From contig DBQB01000030.1 of assembly GCA_002305685.1 (NCBI GenBank), positions 1 to 63,478 on the forward strand: DNA of 63,478 nucleotides, given 5' to 3'. Each line of letters begins with the position of its first letter. The first letter of the stretch is position 1. The notes beneath the pieces are model-generated. The model searched no databases. It saw only the letters and a program-made list of their open reading frames with translations, and had not been told where the DNA came from. This DNA comes from Ruminococcaceae bacterium UBA1405. GTDB lineage: Bacteria; Bacillota; Clostridia; Oscillospirales; Ruminococcaceae. Below are positions 1 to 9,169 of the stretch, piece by piece. A program made the position numbers and the translations under genes.

Positions 1-86
1 AATATGTTTGACAAACCTACACTTTCGGAAAATATTCATTCTCTTGGGGGACAGGCATCTTTCTCCTCTGTGGTGCATATTCATAA

Positions 87-116
87 TTGCAGTGCGAAAG
101 TATACAACTGTTATAG
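87..116 (+). promoter_or_regulatory. putative promoter of asnB
   Basis: A TTGCAG element (87-92) lies 18 bp upstream of TTATAG (111-116), about 40 bp before the asnB start. Both hexamers are only moderate matches to the vegetative sigma consensus. Confidence 0.35.
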
Positions 117-156
117 CATCGAAAGGTTTTGCTGGAGGATAGGGGGAATCGGATAT

Positions 157-2010
157 ATGTGCGGGATCAGTGGGTTTGCAGCCGGGGATGGCAACGGCGG
201 ATATCTTTCTAGTGCACAAGTGCAGCGCCAGCGGCTTTTGCGTATGGCACAGTGCCTTGGCCGCCGTGGCCCGGATGACAGCGGAATTTACCTGCGGGAA
301 GGGGTCGGATTTGCCCATACCCGGCTTTCCATCATCGATCTTTCCGGCGGGAATCAGCCGATGGTACGGGAGAGCGGTGGATATGTCTATACCATATGTT
401 ATAATGGAGAGTTATACAATACCGCTCAGCTGCGCCAGAGCCTGATGGCCAAGGGATGGAAATTTCAAACCACCTCTGACACCGAGGTGATTTTGGTGGG
501 ATATATGCAGTATGGCGCGCAGATTGCCGAGCATCTCAATGGGATTTTTGCCTTCGCCATCGCCGATGAGCGGGAAAAAGCTCTTTATCTGTTTCGGGAT
601 CGGGCAGGAATCAAACCTCTGTTCTATGCCCAAACCAAGGATGAACTGATTTTTGCCTCAGAGCCTAAGGGATTATTTGCAGCCGGAATCAAACCGCAAA
701 TCGATTTGGAGGGCCTCAACGAAATTTTCAGCATCGGTCCTGCCAAAACCCCTGGACACGGCGTATTTCATGGCGTAAAGGAATTGGAGCCTGGTCACTG
801 GCTGCGTTATAGCCCGGAAGGGATGATGGTTCATCCCTATTGGCAGTTGCAAAGTATTCCGCATACTGAAAGCTGGGAGCAGACGGTGGAACATACTCGC
901 TTCCTGCTCATCGACGCCATACAGCGGCAGATGGTATCGGATGTACCCATCTGTACCTTCCTCTCCGGAGGGGTGGACAGCTCATTGGTCTCGGCGGTAT
1001 GTGCCGATCAGCTGCGCAAACAAGGAGAGAGGTTAACCACCTTCTCCTTTGACTTTGTGGACAATGCACGGTATTTTCAGGCAAACGATTTTCAGCCGTC
1101 CCAGGATCGGCCCTATGTGGAACAGATGGTGCAGTATATCGGATCGGACCATCATTATCTGGAATGTGGCAACGAGGATATGGTGCGGGCACTGTACCAG
1201 GCGGTGGACGCCAAGGATCTGCCGGGAATGGCAGATGTGGATGCATCGATGCTGTATTTTTGTTCGGTGGTAAAACAGTATAACAAGGTGGTGCTCACCG
1301 GGGAGACCGCCGACGAGATTTTTGGTGGGTATCCCTGGTTCCATAAGCCGGAGTTTTTGCGGGACGATGCGTTCCCCTGGTCCCCCAATTTGGAACCTCG
1401 CCGGTTGCTATTGCGGGATGAATGGGTTCAGGCGCTGGGAATGGAGGAATATGTTCGCAGACGGTACGAGGAGTCGGTGGCCCAAACCCCTTATCTGCCA
1501 GGAGAAACAGGGGAACAGCGCCGCCGCCGGGAGATCTCCTGGCTCAATCTGCGCTGGTTTATGCAGACGCTGCTAGACCGGATGGACCGTACCAGTATGT
1601 ATTCCGGTTTGGAGGCAAGGGTACCTTTTGCGGATCACCGGATCATCGAATATCTCTGGAATGTCCCCTGGGAGATGAAGGCCAAGGATGGTGTGGTCAA
1701 AAGGCTGCTGCGGGAAGCCGGGAGAGGTTTGGTACCGGATGAGATCCTGTTCCGCCGCAAAAGTCCCTATCCCAAGACCTACGATCCCACCTATGAAAAA
1801 ATGTTGGCCCGTCAGCTTTCTCAGCTGATGGAGCAGGGAGATGCACCGGTACTGCGCTTTATTGACCGGGAAAAGACGAAACAGTTCCTCAGCGCCCCTT
1901 CCGATTATGGAAAACCCTGGTTCGGCCAGCTGATGGCGGGGCCACAGCTCATCGCATACTATCTGCAGCTCAACTACTGGATGGAAAAGTATCAGGTGGA
2001 AATTTTATAA
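157..2010 (+). CDS. asnB: Asparagine synthase, glutamine-hydrolysing
   Basis: This cytoplasmic enzyme makes asparagine from aspartate, ATP and glutamine. The protein is 617 residues, normal for AsnB. The start at 157 places the class II glutamine amidotransferase nucleophile at Cys2 in the sequence MCGISGF, which is required because the preceding Met is removed. The frame is open further upstream (from 4), but that extension would bury the Cys. GGAGG and AGGGGG tracts lie just before 157. The N-terminal amidotransferase half is followed by the synthetase half with the PP-loop SGGVDSS at residues 270-276. The C-terminal part carries the RMDRTSMYSGLEARVPF block typical of the family. The gene stands alone and is followed by a hairpin. 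Identification is secure; the physiological role (amino-acid supply versus amidation of another substrate) is inferred from family only. Confidence 0.93.
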   Translation: MCGISGFAAGDGNGGYLSSAQVQRQRLLRMAQCLGRRGPDDSGIYLREGVGFAHTRLSIIDLSGGNQPMVRESGGYVYTICYNGELYNTAQLRQSLMAKGWKFQTTSDTEVILVGYMQYGAQIAEHLNGIFAFAIADEREKALYLFRDRAGIKPLFYAQTKDELIFASEPKGLFAAGIKPQIDLEGLNEIFSIGPAKTPGHGVFHGVKELEPGHWLRYSPEGMMVHPYWQLQSIPHTESWEQTVEHTRFLLIDAIQRQMVSDVPICTFLSGGVDSSLVSAVCADQLRKQGERLTTFSFDFVDNARYFQANDFQPSQDRPYVEQMVQYIGSDHHYLECGNEDMVRALYQAVDAKDLPGMADVDASMLYFCSVVKQYNKVVLTGETADEIFGGYPWFHKPEFLRDDAFPWSPNLEPRRLLLRDEWVQALGMEEYVRRRYEESVAQTPYLPGETGEQRRRREISWLNLRWFMQTLLDRMDRTSMYSGLEARVPFADHRIIEYLWNVPWEMKAKDGVVKRLLREAGRGLVPDEILFRRKSPYPKTYDPTYEKMLARQLSQLMEQGDAPVLRFIDREKTKQFLSAPSDYGKPWFGQLMAGPQLIAYYLQLNYWMEKYQVEIL

Positions 2011-2029
2011 TCCTGTTTGCAGCATAAGC

Positions 2030-2073
2030 AAGGCCGCATCCTGTTTTCCTTACCGGAAGCAGGATGTGGCCTT
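2030..2073 (+). terminator. hairpin after asnB
   Basis: Fourteen-base arms (2030-2043 and 2060-2073) pair with one mismatch or wobble around a 16-nt loop, just after the asnB stop. The following U-tract is weak, so this may be only a partial terminator. It sits between convergent asnB and dpaB. Confidence 0.55.
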
Positions 2074-2118
2074 CCTATTCAGCGGAATATGGACCTTTCA
2101 CACAAAGCAGAGAAAACC

Positions 2119-2706
2119 TTATGGATAGGGTACGATCACCGGTTGCAGCTGTTTTCCCTCCAGGGCTGCTTCCAGGGTAGGACAGATCCACTGTACCTGG
2201 GAGACCATGGAGTTGGGTTTGGACTGGGCGCTGTCCTGTCCAAAGGGAACAAAATAGATATGTTTCATGTTCATCAGCTGTCCGATGTTTTTCAGGTTAC
2301 AACCCAGGGCATCGTTGCTGGAAAGAAAGATGACCAGCGGTTTGTTGTTGCGCAGATGCCCTTTGGCGGCCATCAGCACCGGGGTGTCGGTGATACCGTT
2401 GGCCAGTTTGGCCAGGGTATTGCCGGTACAGGGGGCGATGAGCAGAAGATCCAGCATATTTTTTGGTCCCAACGGTTCCGCCTGGGGGATGGTGAGGATG
2501 GGGTCCTTGCCGGTGATTTGGGTGATGGTGTCCAACCAGTAGTTTGCCGTGCCAAAACGGCTGTCGATGGATTGGGCGTTGTAGGAAAAGATGGGAAGCA
2601 CCGTTGCGCCCTGGGCGGTCAGATCCCGGATTGCCTGTGTTACCTTGGAGAAAGTACAGAAGGAACCGGTGATCCCAACGCCGACGTTGTGCCCGGAAAT
2701 TGTCAT
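2119..2706 (-). CDS. dpaB: Dipicolinate synthase subunit B (flavoprotein)
   Basis: This is the flavoprotein-type subunit that works with DpaA to form dipicolinic acid, the Ca-chelating compound of the spore core, from a lysine-pathway intermediate. The 195-residue length matches SpoVFB. The N-terminal GVGITGSFCTF and the LLIAPCTGNTLAKLANGITDTPVLMAAK segment are the flavin-binding signatures of this family. The start at 2706 is set by an AAGGAGTG ribosome site. The gene lies 51 bp downstream of dpaA on the same strand with no terminator between them, so the two are one operon. Presence of both subunits indicates that the organism can form true endospores. Confidence 0.93.
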   Translation of the reverse strand: MTISGHNVGVGITGSFCTFSKVTQAIRDLTAQGATVLPIFSYNAQSIDSRFGTANYWLDTITQITGKDPILTIPQAEPLGPKNMLDLLLIAPCTGNTLAKLANGITDTPVLMAAKGHLRNNKPLVIFLSSNDALGCNLKNIGQLMNMKHIYFVPFGQDSAQSKPNSMVSQVQWICPTLEAALEGKQLQPVIVPYP

Positions 2707-2757
2707 GGCGGATCACTCCTTATGAAAAAACCTACGGCACACATCCTTTCGTCGATT

Positions 2758-3663
2758 TCAAGGTGTGTCGGTGAGGTTGGAGGATGAATGTTTCTCGATC
2801 ACGGTGAAGTCGAGGGAGGAAGGAAAGTCTGGGATCTGTCCAAGGGTGGCCTGTGCTAAAATTTCCCCGGCATCCTTGGGAAAGTATTTTCCAGGAAGTC
2901 CCGGACAACTGTATGCCTGCCCATCCAAAGGCAGGGGGAGGGCGATATGTTCTCTCAGCGGTCCGCTGGCCAGATCCAGTATCATCGCCTGGGCAGCCAG
3001 ACAACCGGTGTCCTCCGACGAGAGCGCCGTGGCGGGAATGGTGTTAAAGAGAAGGTCAAAACAGTGTTTCTGGTCTTTGAGGGCGGTCAAAGCGATAGCG
3101 GAGAATCCGTCCTCCTGTGCCAATGCCCTTTGCAGAGGACTCCTTGCTGCAATGGTAACCTTACCCGCCAGAGGACCAAGACGCAGTGCCAATGCCCTGG
3201 CGCACCGGCCATATCCCAAAATGCAGCAGCGGCTGCTGTGCAGGCTGCGTCCACCCTTAAGGACGCCTTGGACAATGGCTCCTTCCGCGGTCAGCACGGC
3301 ATTGTATCGCGTTACGCTTTCTAGCGTCGCCCAGTCGATGGTAAGGATGCCCAGCTGGCGGCATCGCTCTGTAATTGCTTTGGGAATTTGCCAGCCAGAG
3401 AGGGAACGATGGCAGGGACGCAGCAGAGATCTGAGCGCTTGGATGGAGATTTTGGGGGCGTCGGTGAGCGTGGCGCCGTCTCGGGAGAAGGGAACCGGGA
3501 AAACCAGATGGCTTCCCTGTTGGATTGCCTGTTCCAAGGCGGATACTCCGTCGTTGGGCCGCCAGCGCAGGAGTGGATACCGCTGGGCCAGATAGGCAGC
3601 TAGATAATCCATCCGTAGGTCTCCACCCAGTACCAAAAAAGAATCCGGAATCTGCACGGACAT
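2758..3663 (-). CDS. dpaA: Dipicolinate synthase subunit A
   Basis: DpaA is the NAD(P)-binding dehydrogenase-like subunit of dipicolinate synthase, acting in the mother cell during sporulation. The protein has 301 residues, the usual length. An N-terminal dipicolinate synthase domain starts with IPDSFLVLGGDLRM, and a Rossmann glycine motif GYGRCA lies at residues 150-155. The start at 3663 has AAGGAGG seven bases upstream. A promoter resembling the late mother-cell SigK type overlaps the very short leader (separate entry). Coding continues with dpaB after a short gap. No aspartokinase or dapA genes accompany the pair, unlike the Bacillus arrangement. Confidence 0.93.
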   Translation of the reverse strand: MSVQIPDSFLVLGGDLRMDYLAAYLAQRYPLLRWRPNDGVSALEQAIQQGSHLVFPVPFSRDGATLTDAPKISIQALRSLLRPCHRSLSGWQIPKAITERCRQLGILTIDWATLESVTRYNAVLTAEGAIVQGVLKGGRSLHSSRCCILGYGRCARALALRLGPLAGKVTIAARSPLQRALAQEDGFSAIALTALKDQKHCFDLLFNTIPATALSSEDTGCLAAQAMILDLASGPLREHIALPLPLDGQAYSCPGLPGKYFPKDAGEILAQATLGQIPDFPSSLDFTVIEKHSSSNLTDTP

Positions 3664-3682
3664 AAGATGACCTCCTTGATAG

Positions 3683-3711
3683 CAGTATATGCCGGGAAAG
3701 AAAAACCGGTG
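3683..3711 (-). promoter_or_regulatory. SigK-like promoter of dpaAB
   Basis: On the minus strand CACC (3711-3708) is followed after 16 nt by CATATACTG (3691-3683), close to the mother-cell SigK consensus (AC in the -35 region, CATANNNTA in the -10). It lies only about 20 nt before the dpaA start codon. In Bacillus the orthologous genes are SigK-dependent; here the assignment is inferred from sequence. Confidence 0.45.
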
Positions 3712-3973
3712 ATTGACAGAAGATTTGGGAAAAATTGTCGGAAAGTAAGGATAGATTCATTGATTTTTTCACCAGTTTGTCGTACCCTATAACCAAGGGT
3801 TGTGCTCTTCCCAATACTGTATGATATGCCGCCGGTGGATGGGAGGTACAAGGGGAAGGGCTCTGCGGCGGGAGATGTTTGTTCTCTGGGAAAAAACAGA
3901 TGACGATGATAAAGCATAGGTTACCCGTCGAGCATCCGGATGGGAATTGGTTGAACGGACAAGGAGGATTTTT
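3712..3973. other. divergent intergenic region dpaA / MBL hydrolase
   Basis: About 260 bp separate dpaA (minus) and the hydrolase (plus). A TATAAC element near 3787 could serve the rightward gene, but its -35 is poor. No RNA gene, repeat or open frame with a ribosome site was seen. Confidence 0.4.
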
Positions 3974-4807
3974 ATGAAAGAAGCAGAGAGTTTTCTCAAC
4001 CGAGCACGGGACTTTCAGCTGCGGGAGGAACAGAGTATGCGCATCCATCTCTTTGGCAGCTGCTCCGGTACCGAACCGATGCCCTGCCGTCATCATACTG
4101 CCTTTGCCATCCAGTGGCAGGGCGGACTTTACTGGTTTGACGCGGGGGAAAACTGTTCCTATACCGCTCATATGATGGGACTTGACCTACAGCAGGTGCG
4201 GGCAGTTTTTATCTCCCACTGCCATATGGACCATGTGGGAGGGCTTGGCAATCTGCTGTGGAATATGCGCAAGCTCAGCGAACGCACCCACCGTCTCACC
4301 GGCAAAACCATTCCGCTGTTTTTCCCGGAGCTGCGCTGTTGGGATGGGCTGTATCAGCTGCTCAAATGTACCGAGGGCAATTTTGATCTGGATTACACGC
4401 TGAACGCTTGTGAGTACCAGGATGGGGTGATCTTCTCTCAGGATGGGTTGACGGTGACGGCGCTGCATAACCACCATCTGGCACATCAGGAGGGAACCCC
4501 CTGGCGCTCCTTTGGTTTTGCCATTGAGGCAGGCGGAAAACGGGTGGTGTATACCGGGGATACCAAAGGGCTGGAGGACTATCGGGAACTGCTGCCCTGC
4601 GATCTGCTCTTGACCGAGACCGGACATCATCATCCAGCGCAGGTGGCCCAGACGCTGGTGGATGCCGGACTGGCGCCGGGAATGCTCTGCCTGATCCATC
4701 ACGGACGGGATATCCTTGCCAACCCGGTACAGCAGTACCGTCAGGTACGGGAGATTCTGGGGGAGCGGGTTCGGATTCTGGACGATCAAACGACTCTGCG
4801 GGTGTAA
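3974..4807 (+). CDS. MBL-fold metal-dependent hydrolase, RNase Z-like
   Basis: A 277-residue metallo-beta-lactamase-fold protein. The metal motif H-C-H-M-D-H is at residues 82-87, and downstream ligands are visible in VVYTGDTKG and in LTETGHHH. The C-terminal HHGRD is also typical. The start at 3974 follows AAGGAGG by six bases; an upstream Met at 3947 has no ribosome site. Its organisation resembles the RNase Z / arylsulfatase-like branch of the superfamily, but it lacks an obvious tRNA-binding exosite arm, so a phosphodiesterase or other small-molecule hydrolase role is equally possible. It precedes the alpha-galactosidase by 45 bp and may be co-transcribed with it. The substrate cannot be told from sequence. 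Confidence 0.8.
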   Translation: MKEAESFLNRARDFQLREEQSMRIHLFGSCSGTEPMPCRHHTAFAIQWQGGLYWFDAGENCSYTAHMMGLDLQQVRAVFISHCHMDHVGGLGNLLWNMRKLSERTHRLTGKTIPLFFPELRCWDGLYQLLKCTEGNFDLDYTLNACEYQDGVIFSQDGLTVTALHNHHLAHQEGTPWRSFGFAIEAGGKRVVYTGDTKGLEDYRELLPCDLLLTETGHHHPAQVAQTLVDAGLAPGMLCLIHHGRDILANPVQQYRQVREILGERVRILDDQTTLRV

Positions 4808-4852
4808 TGAAATCCAAACAAGTTTATCTATAAAGAAAGAAGGGGATTTACC

Positions 4853-7075
4853 ATGCCGGTATTCTGGCACGAAAACACAAAACAGTTTCACCTTTTGAAT
4901 CCACATCTGAGCTATATCATACAGGTGTTGGAAAACGGGCATCTGGGCCAGCTGTATGTGGGAAAACGTCTCAACGATCGGGAGGATTTTGGTCAGCTTC
5001 AGGAACGCGCTTCCCGCTCCTTTTCTGCCTACCCCGAGAATCTGGACCCCTACTTCTCACTGGAACAGCTGCGTCAGGAGTATCCTTGCTACGGAAGCGG
5101 GGATATGCGGTACCCGGCGGTGGAGGTGGAGGGGGAAAACGGCAGTACCCTCACCGATTTTGTCTATCTCTCCCACAAAATCTTTGATGGAAAGCCCTGT
5201 TTGGAAGGGCTTCCTGCCACCTATACGGAGCAGCAGGGGGAGGCAACCACCTTGCAGATCCTGCTGCGGGATCCGCTGACGGGATTGGAACTGACCCTCA
5301 ATTATACCATCTTTGAGACGCTGCCGGTGCTGGCGCGCAGCGCCTACTTCCATAATGGGGGTTCCCAGCGCCTGGTGCTGCAAAACGCCATGAGTCTGAG
5401 TGTGGATCTGCCGGACAAGGAATATGAGATGCTTACTCTCTATGGCGCCTGGGCAAAGGAGCGGATGGTTCAGATCACCCCTCTTCAGATGGGCGCTCAG
5501 GAGGTATACAGCCTGCGGGGCGGCAGTAGCCATCATATGAATCCCTTCCTGGCTCTCAAGCGTCCCGACGCCAACGAAACCCAGGGGGAGGTGCTGGGCT
5601 TTAGCCTGGTATACAGCGGCAACTTTTTGGCACAGGCGCAGGTGGATGGATTTGATGTGGTACGGGTCATGCTGGGCATCCATCCAGAGCATTTCTCCTG
5701 GGAACTGCTCCCCGGCGCCCATTTCCAGACGCCTGAGGCGGTGATGGTTTATTCCGACACCGGCCTAGGCGGGATGAGCCGCGCCTTCCATACCCTGTAT
5801 CGCACCCGCCTGGCTAGGGGATACTGGCGGGATCGCCCCCGCCCGGTGCTGATCAACAACTGGGAGGCCACTTATTTTCATTTTAACGAAGAAAAGATTT
5901 TGGAGATCGCCAAAGGCGCCAAGGAGCTGGGAATCGAGCTGTTTGTGCTGGACGACGGATGGTTTGGCAAGCGGGACGATGATACCACCTCTCTGGGCGA
6001 TTGGTATCCGGATCTCTCCAAGCTGCCAGGTGGCATCGTCTCGCTGGCCAAAAAGATTGAAGATCTGGGAATGAAGTTCGGGCTTTGGTTTGAGCCGGAG
6101 ATGGTCAGCAAGGACAGTCGGCTGTATCGGGAACACCCCGATTGGGCGCTGTCCATTCCCGGCAGAGGGATGAGCCCCAGCCGCCATCAGCACGTGCTGG
6201 ATTTTTCCCGTCCGGAGGTGGTGGATTACATCGGGGATCTGATGGAAAAGGTGCTCTCTCAGGCGCCGGTTTCCTATGTCAAATGGGATATGAACCGCAG
6301 TATGACCGAGGTATACTCCCGCGCGCTGCCAGCCCATCGCCAGGGGGAGGTATTCCATCGCTATATTCTGGGGGTATATGCCCTCTATCAGCGGCTGACC
6401 GACCGGTTCCCGCAGATTCTCTTTGAATCCTGCTCCGGAGGAGGCGGACGGTTTGATCCCGGATTGCTTTACTACGCCCCGCAGTGCTGGACCAGCGACA
6501 ACACCGATGGGGTGGAGCGGCTGAAAATCCAGTATGGCACCTCCATGGTATACCCAGTGAGCAGTATGGGCGCCCATGTCTCGGCGGTGCCCAACCATCA
6601 GGTGCATCGGATGACCCCGCTCTCCACCCGGGCCAATGTGGCCTTCTTCGGTGCTTTCGGATATGAGCTGGATCTGAATCTGCTCTCCCAGCAGGAGCGG
6701 CAGCAGGTGAAGGAACAGGTTGCCTTTATGAAGGAATACCGGCAGCTGCTGCAATTCGGCGATTTTTACCGGCTGAAAAATCCCTTCACCGGCAATGAAG
6801 CCGGATGGATGGCGGTATCTGCTGACCGCCGGCAGGCAGTGGTAGGCTATTACCGGGTGCTGCGCCACTCCAATATGCCCTTTACCCGGATGAAACTCCA
6901 GGGGTTGGACCCCTCCCTGTGTTACCGGGTGACGGTGGAAGGGGAGAGCAGCCTTCATTACGGGGATGAGCTGATGTATGCCGGTCTTTCCACCTCCGAC
7001 CGCGCCGCCAGCAAGCGGGACGGTCGGGAGAGCGGGGATTTTTATTCTTTCCTTGCGGTGGTGAAGGCGGAATAA
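4853..7075 (+). CDS. Alpha-galactosidase, glycoside hydrolase family 36
   Basis: This enzyme removes terminal alpha-1,6-galactose from raffinose-type sugars and galactomannan fragments. The 740-residue length and domain order (N-terminal beta-sandwich, central barrel, C-terminal beta domain) match the large GH36 group. The catalytic nucleophile is Asp479 in KWDMNR and the acid/base is Asp549 in SDNTDG, nearly the same numbering as in characterised Geobacillus AgaA. The C-x-G-G-G segment (ESCSGGGGRFD) that helps shape the active site is present. There is no signal peptide, so it acts on imported oligosaccharides in the cytoplasm. The start has an AGAAGGGG ribosome site. No galactoside transporter is adjacent. 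Confidence 0.93.
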   Translation: MPVFWHENTKQFHLLNPHLSYIIQVLENGHLGQLYVGKRLNDREDFGQLQERASRSFSAYPENLDPYFSLEQLRQEYPCYGSGDMRYPAVEVEGENGSTLTDFVYLSHKIFDGKPCLEGLPATYTEQQGEATTLQILLRDPLTGLELTLNYTIFETLPVLARSAYFHNGGSQRLVLQNAMSLSVDLPDKEYEMLTLYGAWAKERMVQITPLQMGAQEVYSLRGGSSHHMNPFLALKRPDANETQGEVLGFSLVYSGNFLAQAQVDGFDVVRVMLGIHPEHFSWELLPGAHFQTPEAVMVYSDTGLGGMSRAFHTLYRTRLARGYWRDRPRPVLINNWEATYFHFNEEKILEIAKGAKELGIELFVLDDGWFGKRDDDTTSLGDWYPDLSKLPGGIVSLAKKIEDLGMKFGLWFEPEMVSKDSRLYREHPDWALSIPGRGMSPSRHQHVLDFSRPEVVDYIGDLMEKVLSQAPVSYVKWDMNRSMTEVYSRALPAHRQGEVFHRYILGVYALYQRLTDRFPQILFESCSGGGGRFDPGLLYYAPQCWTSDNTDGVERLKIQYGTSMVYPVSSMGAHVSAVPNHQVHRMTPLSTRANVAFFGAFGYELDLNLLSQQERQQVKEQVAFMKEYRQLLQFGDFYRLKNPFTGNEAGWMAVSADRRQAVVGYYRVLRHSNMPFTRMKLQGLDPSLCYRVTVEGESSLHYGDELMYAGLSTSDRAASKRDGRESGDFYSFLAVVKAE

Positions 7076-7110
7076 AACCGCGTTCCCGGCTCTAGCGTAA
7101 AAATCAAGAA

Positions 7111-7156
7111 AACCTTCCCCTCAAAGGCGGTTGTCCCAACCTTTGAGGGGAAGGTT
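7111..7156 (+). terminator. 17-bp perfect hairpin after alpha-galactosidase gene
   Basis: Arms 7111-7127 and 7140-7156 pair perfectly over 17 bp around a 12-nt loop. No proper U-tract follows on the plus strand. It lies between the alpha-galactosidase stop and the pepF promoter, so termination or mRNA 3' end protection is likely. Confidence 0.6.
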
Positions 7157-7183
7157 GTAATATCGGCGTATTTCCGATACAAT
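7155..7183 (+). promoter_or_regulatory. pepF promoter with internal dyad
   Basis: TTGTAA (7155-7160) and TACAAT (7178-7183) are separated by 17 bp. The spacer holds a perfect inverted repeat, TATCGG (7161-7166) and CCGATA (7174-7179), overlapping the -10 element, which would suit a repressor operator. Confidence 0.6.
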
Positions 7184-7250
7184 AGGGGAGAAAGCTACCA
7201 TTGTATCCCTTTTTGGGAATGTGATTTGAAACCGGAAAGGAAGATCAGAT

Positions 7251-9032
7251 ATGTCCCTTACCAATCTGCCTACCCGCTGGAATCTGCGGGAGATGTTTGC
7301 CACCGATGAACAGTGGAAAGACACTATGAAAAAAACCATAGCCCTTGTGGATGCGCTGGCCGCCCGCCAGGGCCATCTGGCCCAGACACCCCAGGAGCTG
7401 TTGCAGACAGCGCACCAGTACGAGGAGATTCAGCAGAATCTCTATGCGCTCTTTGTCTTTGCCCATTCCAACTTTGATCAGAATATGGCCGACAGTGCGG
7501 CAAAGGAACTGTATGAATCGGCCTCCAGCAGCGGCACCGAGATCGGGGAGAAGCTTGCCTTTATCGCCCCGGAACTGATGCAGTATTCCATGGAGGATTA
7601 TGAGCGGTACTGCCAGCAGTTGCCTCAGCTCACCCTTTACCGGCTTTTTGCCAAGGATTTCTTTGCGAAAAAGGAACACATCCTTTCGGCGGAGATGGAA
7701 AACCTGATGGTGCGCATGGGAGATCTGGGCAGCTCTTTCCAGAAGATTTTCAAGGATTTGACGGTCAACGATATGCAGTTTCCCAAACTCACCACCCCGG
7801 AAGGGGAGGAGGTTCAGGTCTGTGAGGCCCAGTATGCCAAAGCGCTTCTGCATCCCGACCAGAACTTCCGCCGGGAATTTTATACCGCACTGCTGGGAAC
7901 CTACGGCAAACACATCAACACCCTTACCTCCGCCTATTACGGTTCGGTGAAGGCGGATGTCTTTGACGCCAAGAGCCATCGTTATCCTTCGGCGCGGGCG
8001 TCCTCTCTGGATGCAAACCATATCCCGGAGACGGTTTACGATGCGCTGATCTCCACTGTGCGGGAGAATACCGCTCCGCTTCAGCAGTATGTCTCGATGC
8101 GCAAGCGGATTTTGGGGCTGGAACCTTTCTATTTTTCCGATTTCTTTGTGCCGCTGGTTCCCGATACCCAGAGCCGGTATACCTATGAGCAGGCCTGTGA
8201 GCTGGTGCTTGCAGCCACTGCGGTACTGGGGGAGGATTATACCGCGCTGCTGCGCCGGGCGATGGAGGAGCGTTGGATTGATGTTTATCCGGCGGAAAAT
8301 AAGGTTTCCGGCGCGTACAGTACCGGCGCTTACCGGCCGCACCATCCTTATGTGCTGCTCAACTTTACCGGTACGCTGGAAAGCGTCTTTACCCTTGCCC
8401 ATGAACTGGGTCATGCGCTGCACACCTATTTCAGCAACGAGGCTCAGCCGCTGATCTATGCGGATTACAGCATCTTCTGCGCGGAGGTTGCCTCCACCCT
8501 CAACGAGAAGCTGTTGGGTGAATATCTGCTGGAGCATACCGATTCCCCCCAGCAGAAGGCGCTGCTGCTCTCCAAAACATTGGATGACATCCGCTCCACC
8601 TTCTACCGCCAGACCATGTTTGCCGATTTTGAGCATCAGACCCACCGCATGGTGGAGGAGGGAAAGCCGTTGCTTCCTGACACGCTGTGCAATCTGCATC
8701 GGGAGCTCAACCAGCTCTATTACGGTCCTGATCTGACGGTGGACGACAATCTCTCCTACGAGTGGGCCCGCATTCCGCATTTTTATCGCGCCTATTATGT
8801 TTATCAGTACGCCACCGGCATTTCCGCCGCTTACGGGATAGCGGCTCGTATCCGGGAGCTGGGCAAACCTGCTGTGGCGGACTACCGCAGATTTTTGACC
8901 ACCGGCGGCAGCGATCATCCCATTGAACTGCTGCGGATTGCCGGGGTGGATATGGCCAGCAGCAAGCCGGTGCTGGATACCATTCGCACCTTTGATGAAA
9001 CTCTTGGACAACTTGGGGCGCTGTTGGGATAA
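7251..9032 (+). CDS. pepF: Oligoendopeptidase F (M3 family metallopeptidase)
   Basis: PepF is a cytoplasmic zinc peptidase that cuts peptides of roughly 7-20 residues during peptide turnover and nutrition. The 593-residue protein starts with the family-typical TNLPTRWNLREMF, and the zinc site HELGH is at residues 384-388 within TLAHELGHALHTYF. The second Glu ligand is expected in the following helix (FCAEVASTLNEK). The ribosome site AAAGGAAG precedes the ATG at 7251. The gene has its own promoter and a strong bidirectional terminator behind it, so it is probably monocistronic. Identification is secure. Confidence 0.94.
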   Translation: MSLTNLPTRWNLREMFATDEQWKDTMKKTIALVDALAARQGHLAQTPQELLQTAHQYEEIQQNLYALFVFAHSNFDQNMADSAAKELYESASSSGTEIGEKLAFIAPELMQYSMEDYERYCQQLPQLTLYRLFAKDFFAKKEHILSAEMENLMVRMGDLGSSFQKIFKDLTVNDMQFPKLTTPEGEEVQVCEAQYAKALLHPDQNFRREFYTALLGTYGKHINTLTSAYYGSVKADVFDAKSHRYPSARASSLDANHIPETVYDALISTVRENTAPLQQYVSMRKRILGLEPFYFSDFFVPLVPDTQSRYTYEQACELVLAATAVLGEDYTALLRRAMEERWIDVYPAENKVSGAYSTGAYRPHHPYVLLNFTGTLESVFTLAHELGHALHTYFSNEAQPLIYADYSIFCAEVASTLNEKLLGEYLLEHTDSPQQKALLLSKTLDDIRSTFYRQTMFADFEHQTHRMVEEGKPLLPDTLCNLHRELNQLYYGPDLTVDDNLSYEWARIPHFYRAYYVYQYATGISAAYGIAARIRELGKPAVADYRRFLTTGGSDHPIELLRIAGVDMASSKPVLDTIRTFDETLGQLGALLG

Positions 9033-9046
9033 TCTCTCATTACTTG

Positions 9047-9094
9047 CAAAAAAACTGGGAGCACAGCCGGTAAGGCCGTGCTCCCAGTTTTTTG
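9047..9094. terminator. bidirectional terminator pepF / GH28
   Basis: A long near-perfect inverted repeat, with A-tract on the left and T-tract on the right (core CTGGGAGCAC paired with its complement), sits between two convergent genes and can terminate both. Confidence 0.9.
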
Positions 9095-9169
9095 CGTTCA
9101 AAAGGGCGGAAACTTTTGTTTGACGTCCTTTTCTTTTTGAAATTGGCGAAGGGTATGGTGAGATACCGC

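Noticed and set aside
4..156. N-terminal extension of asnB
   Set aside because: It would remove Cys from position 2 and has no family similarity; start placed at 157.
2017..2787. 256-codon open frame on the plus strand
   Set aside because: Antisense to dpaB and begins inside the asnB terminator.
7245..9101. 618-codon open frame on the minus strand
   Set aside because: Antisense to pepF, which has intact catalytic motifs and a proper ribosome site.
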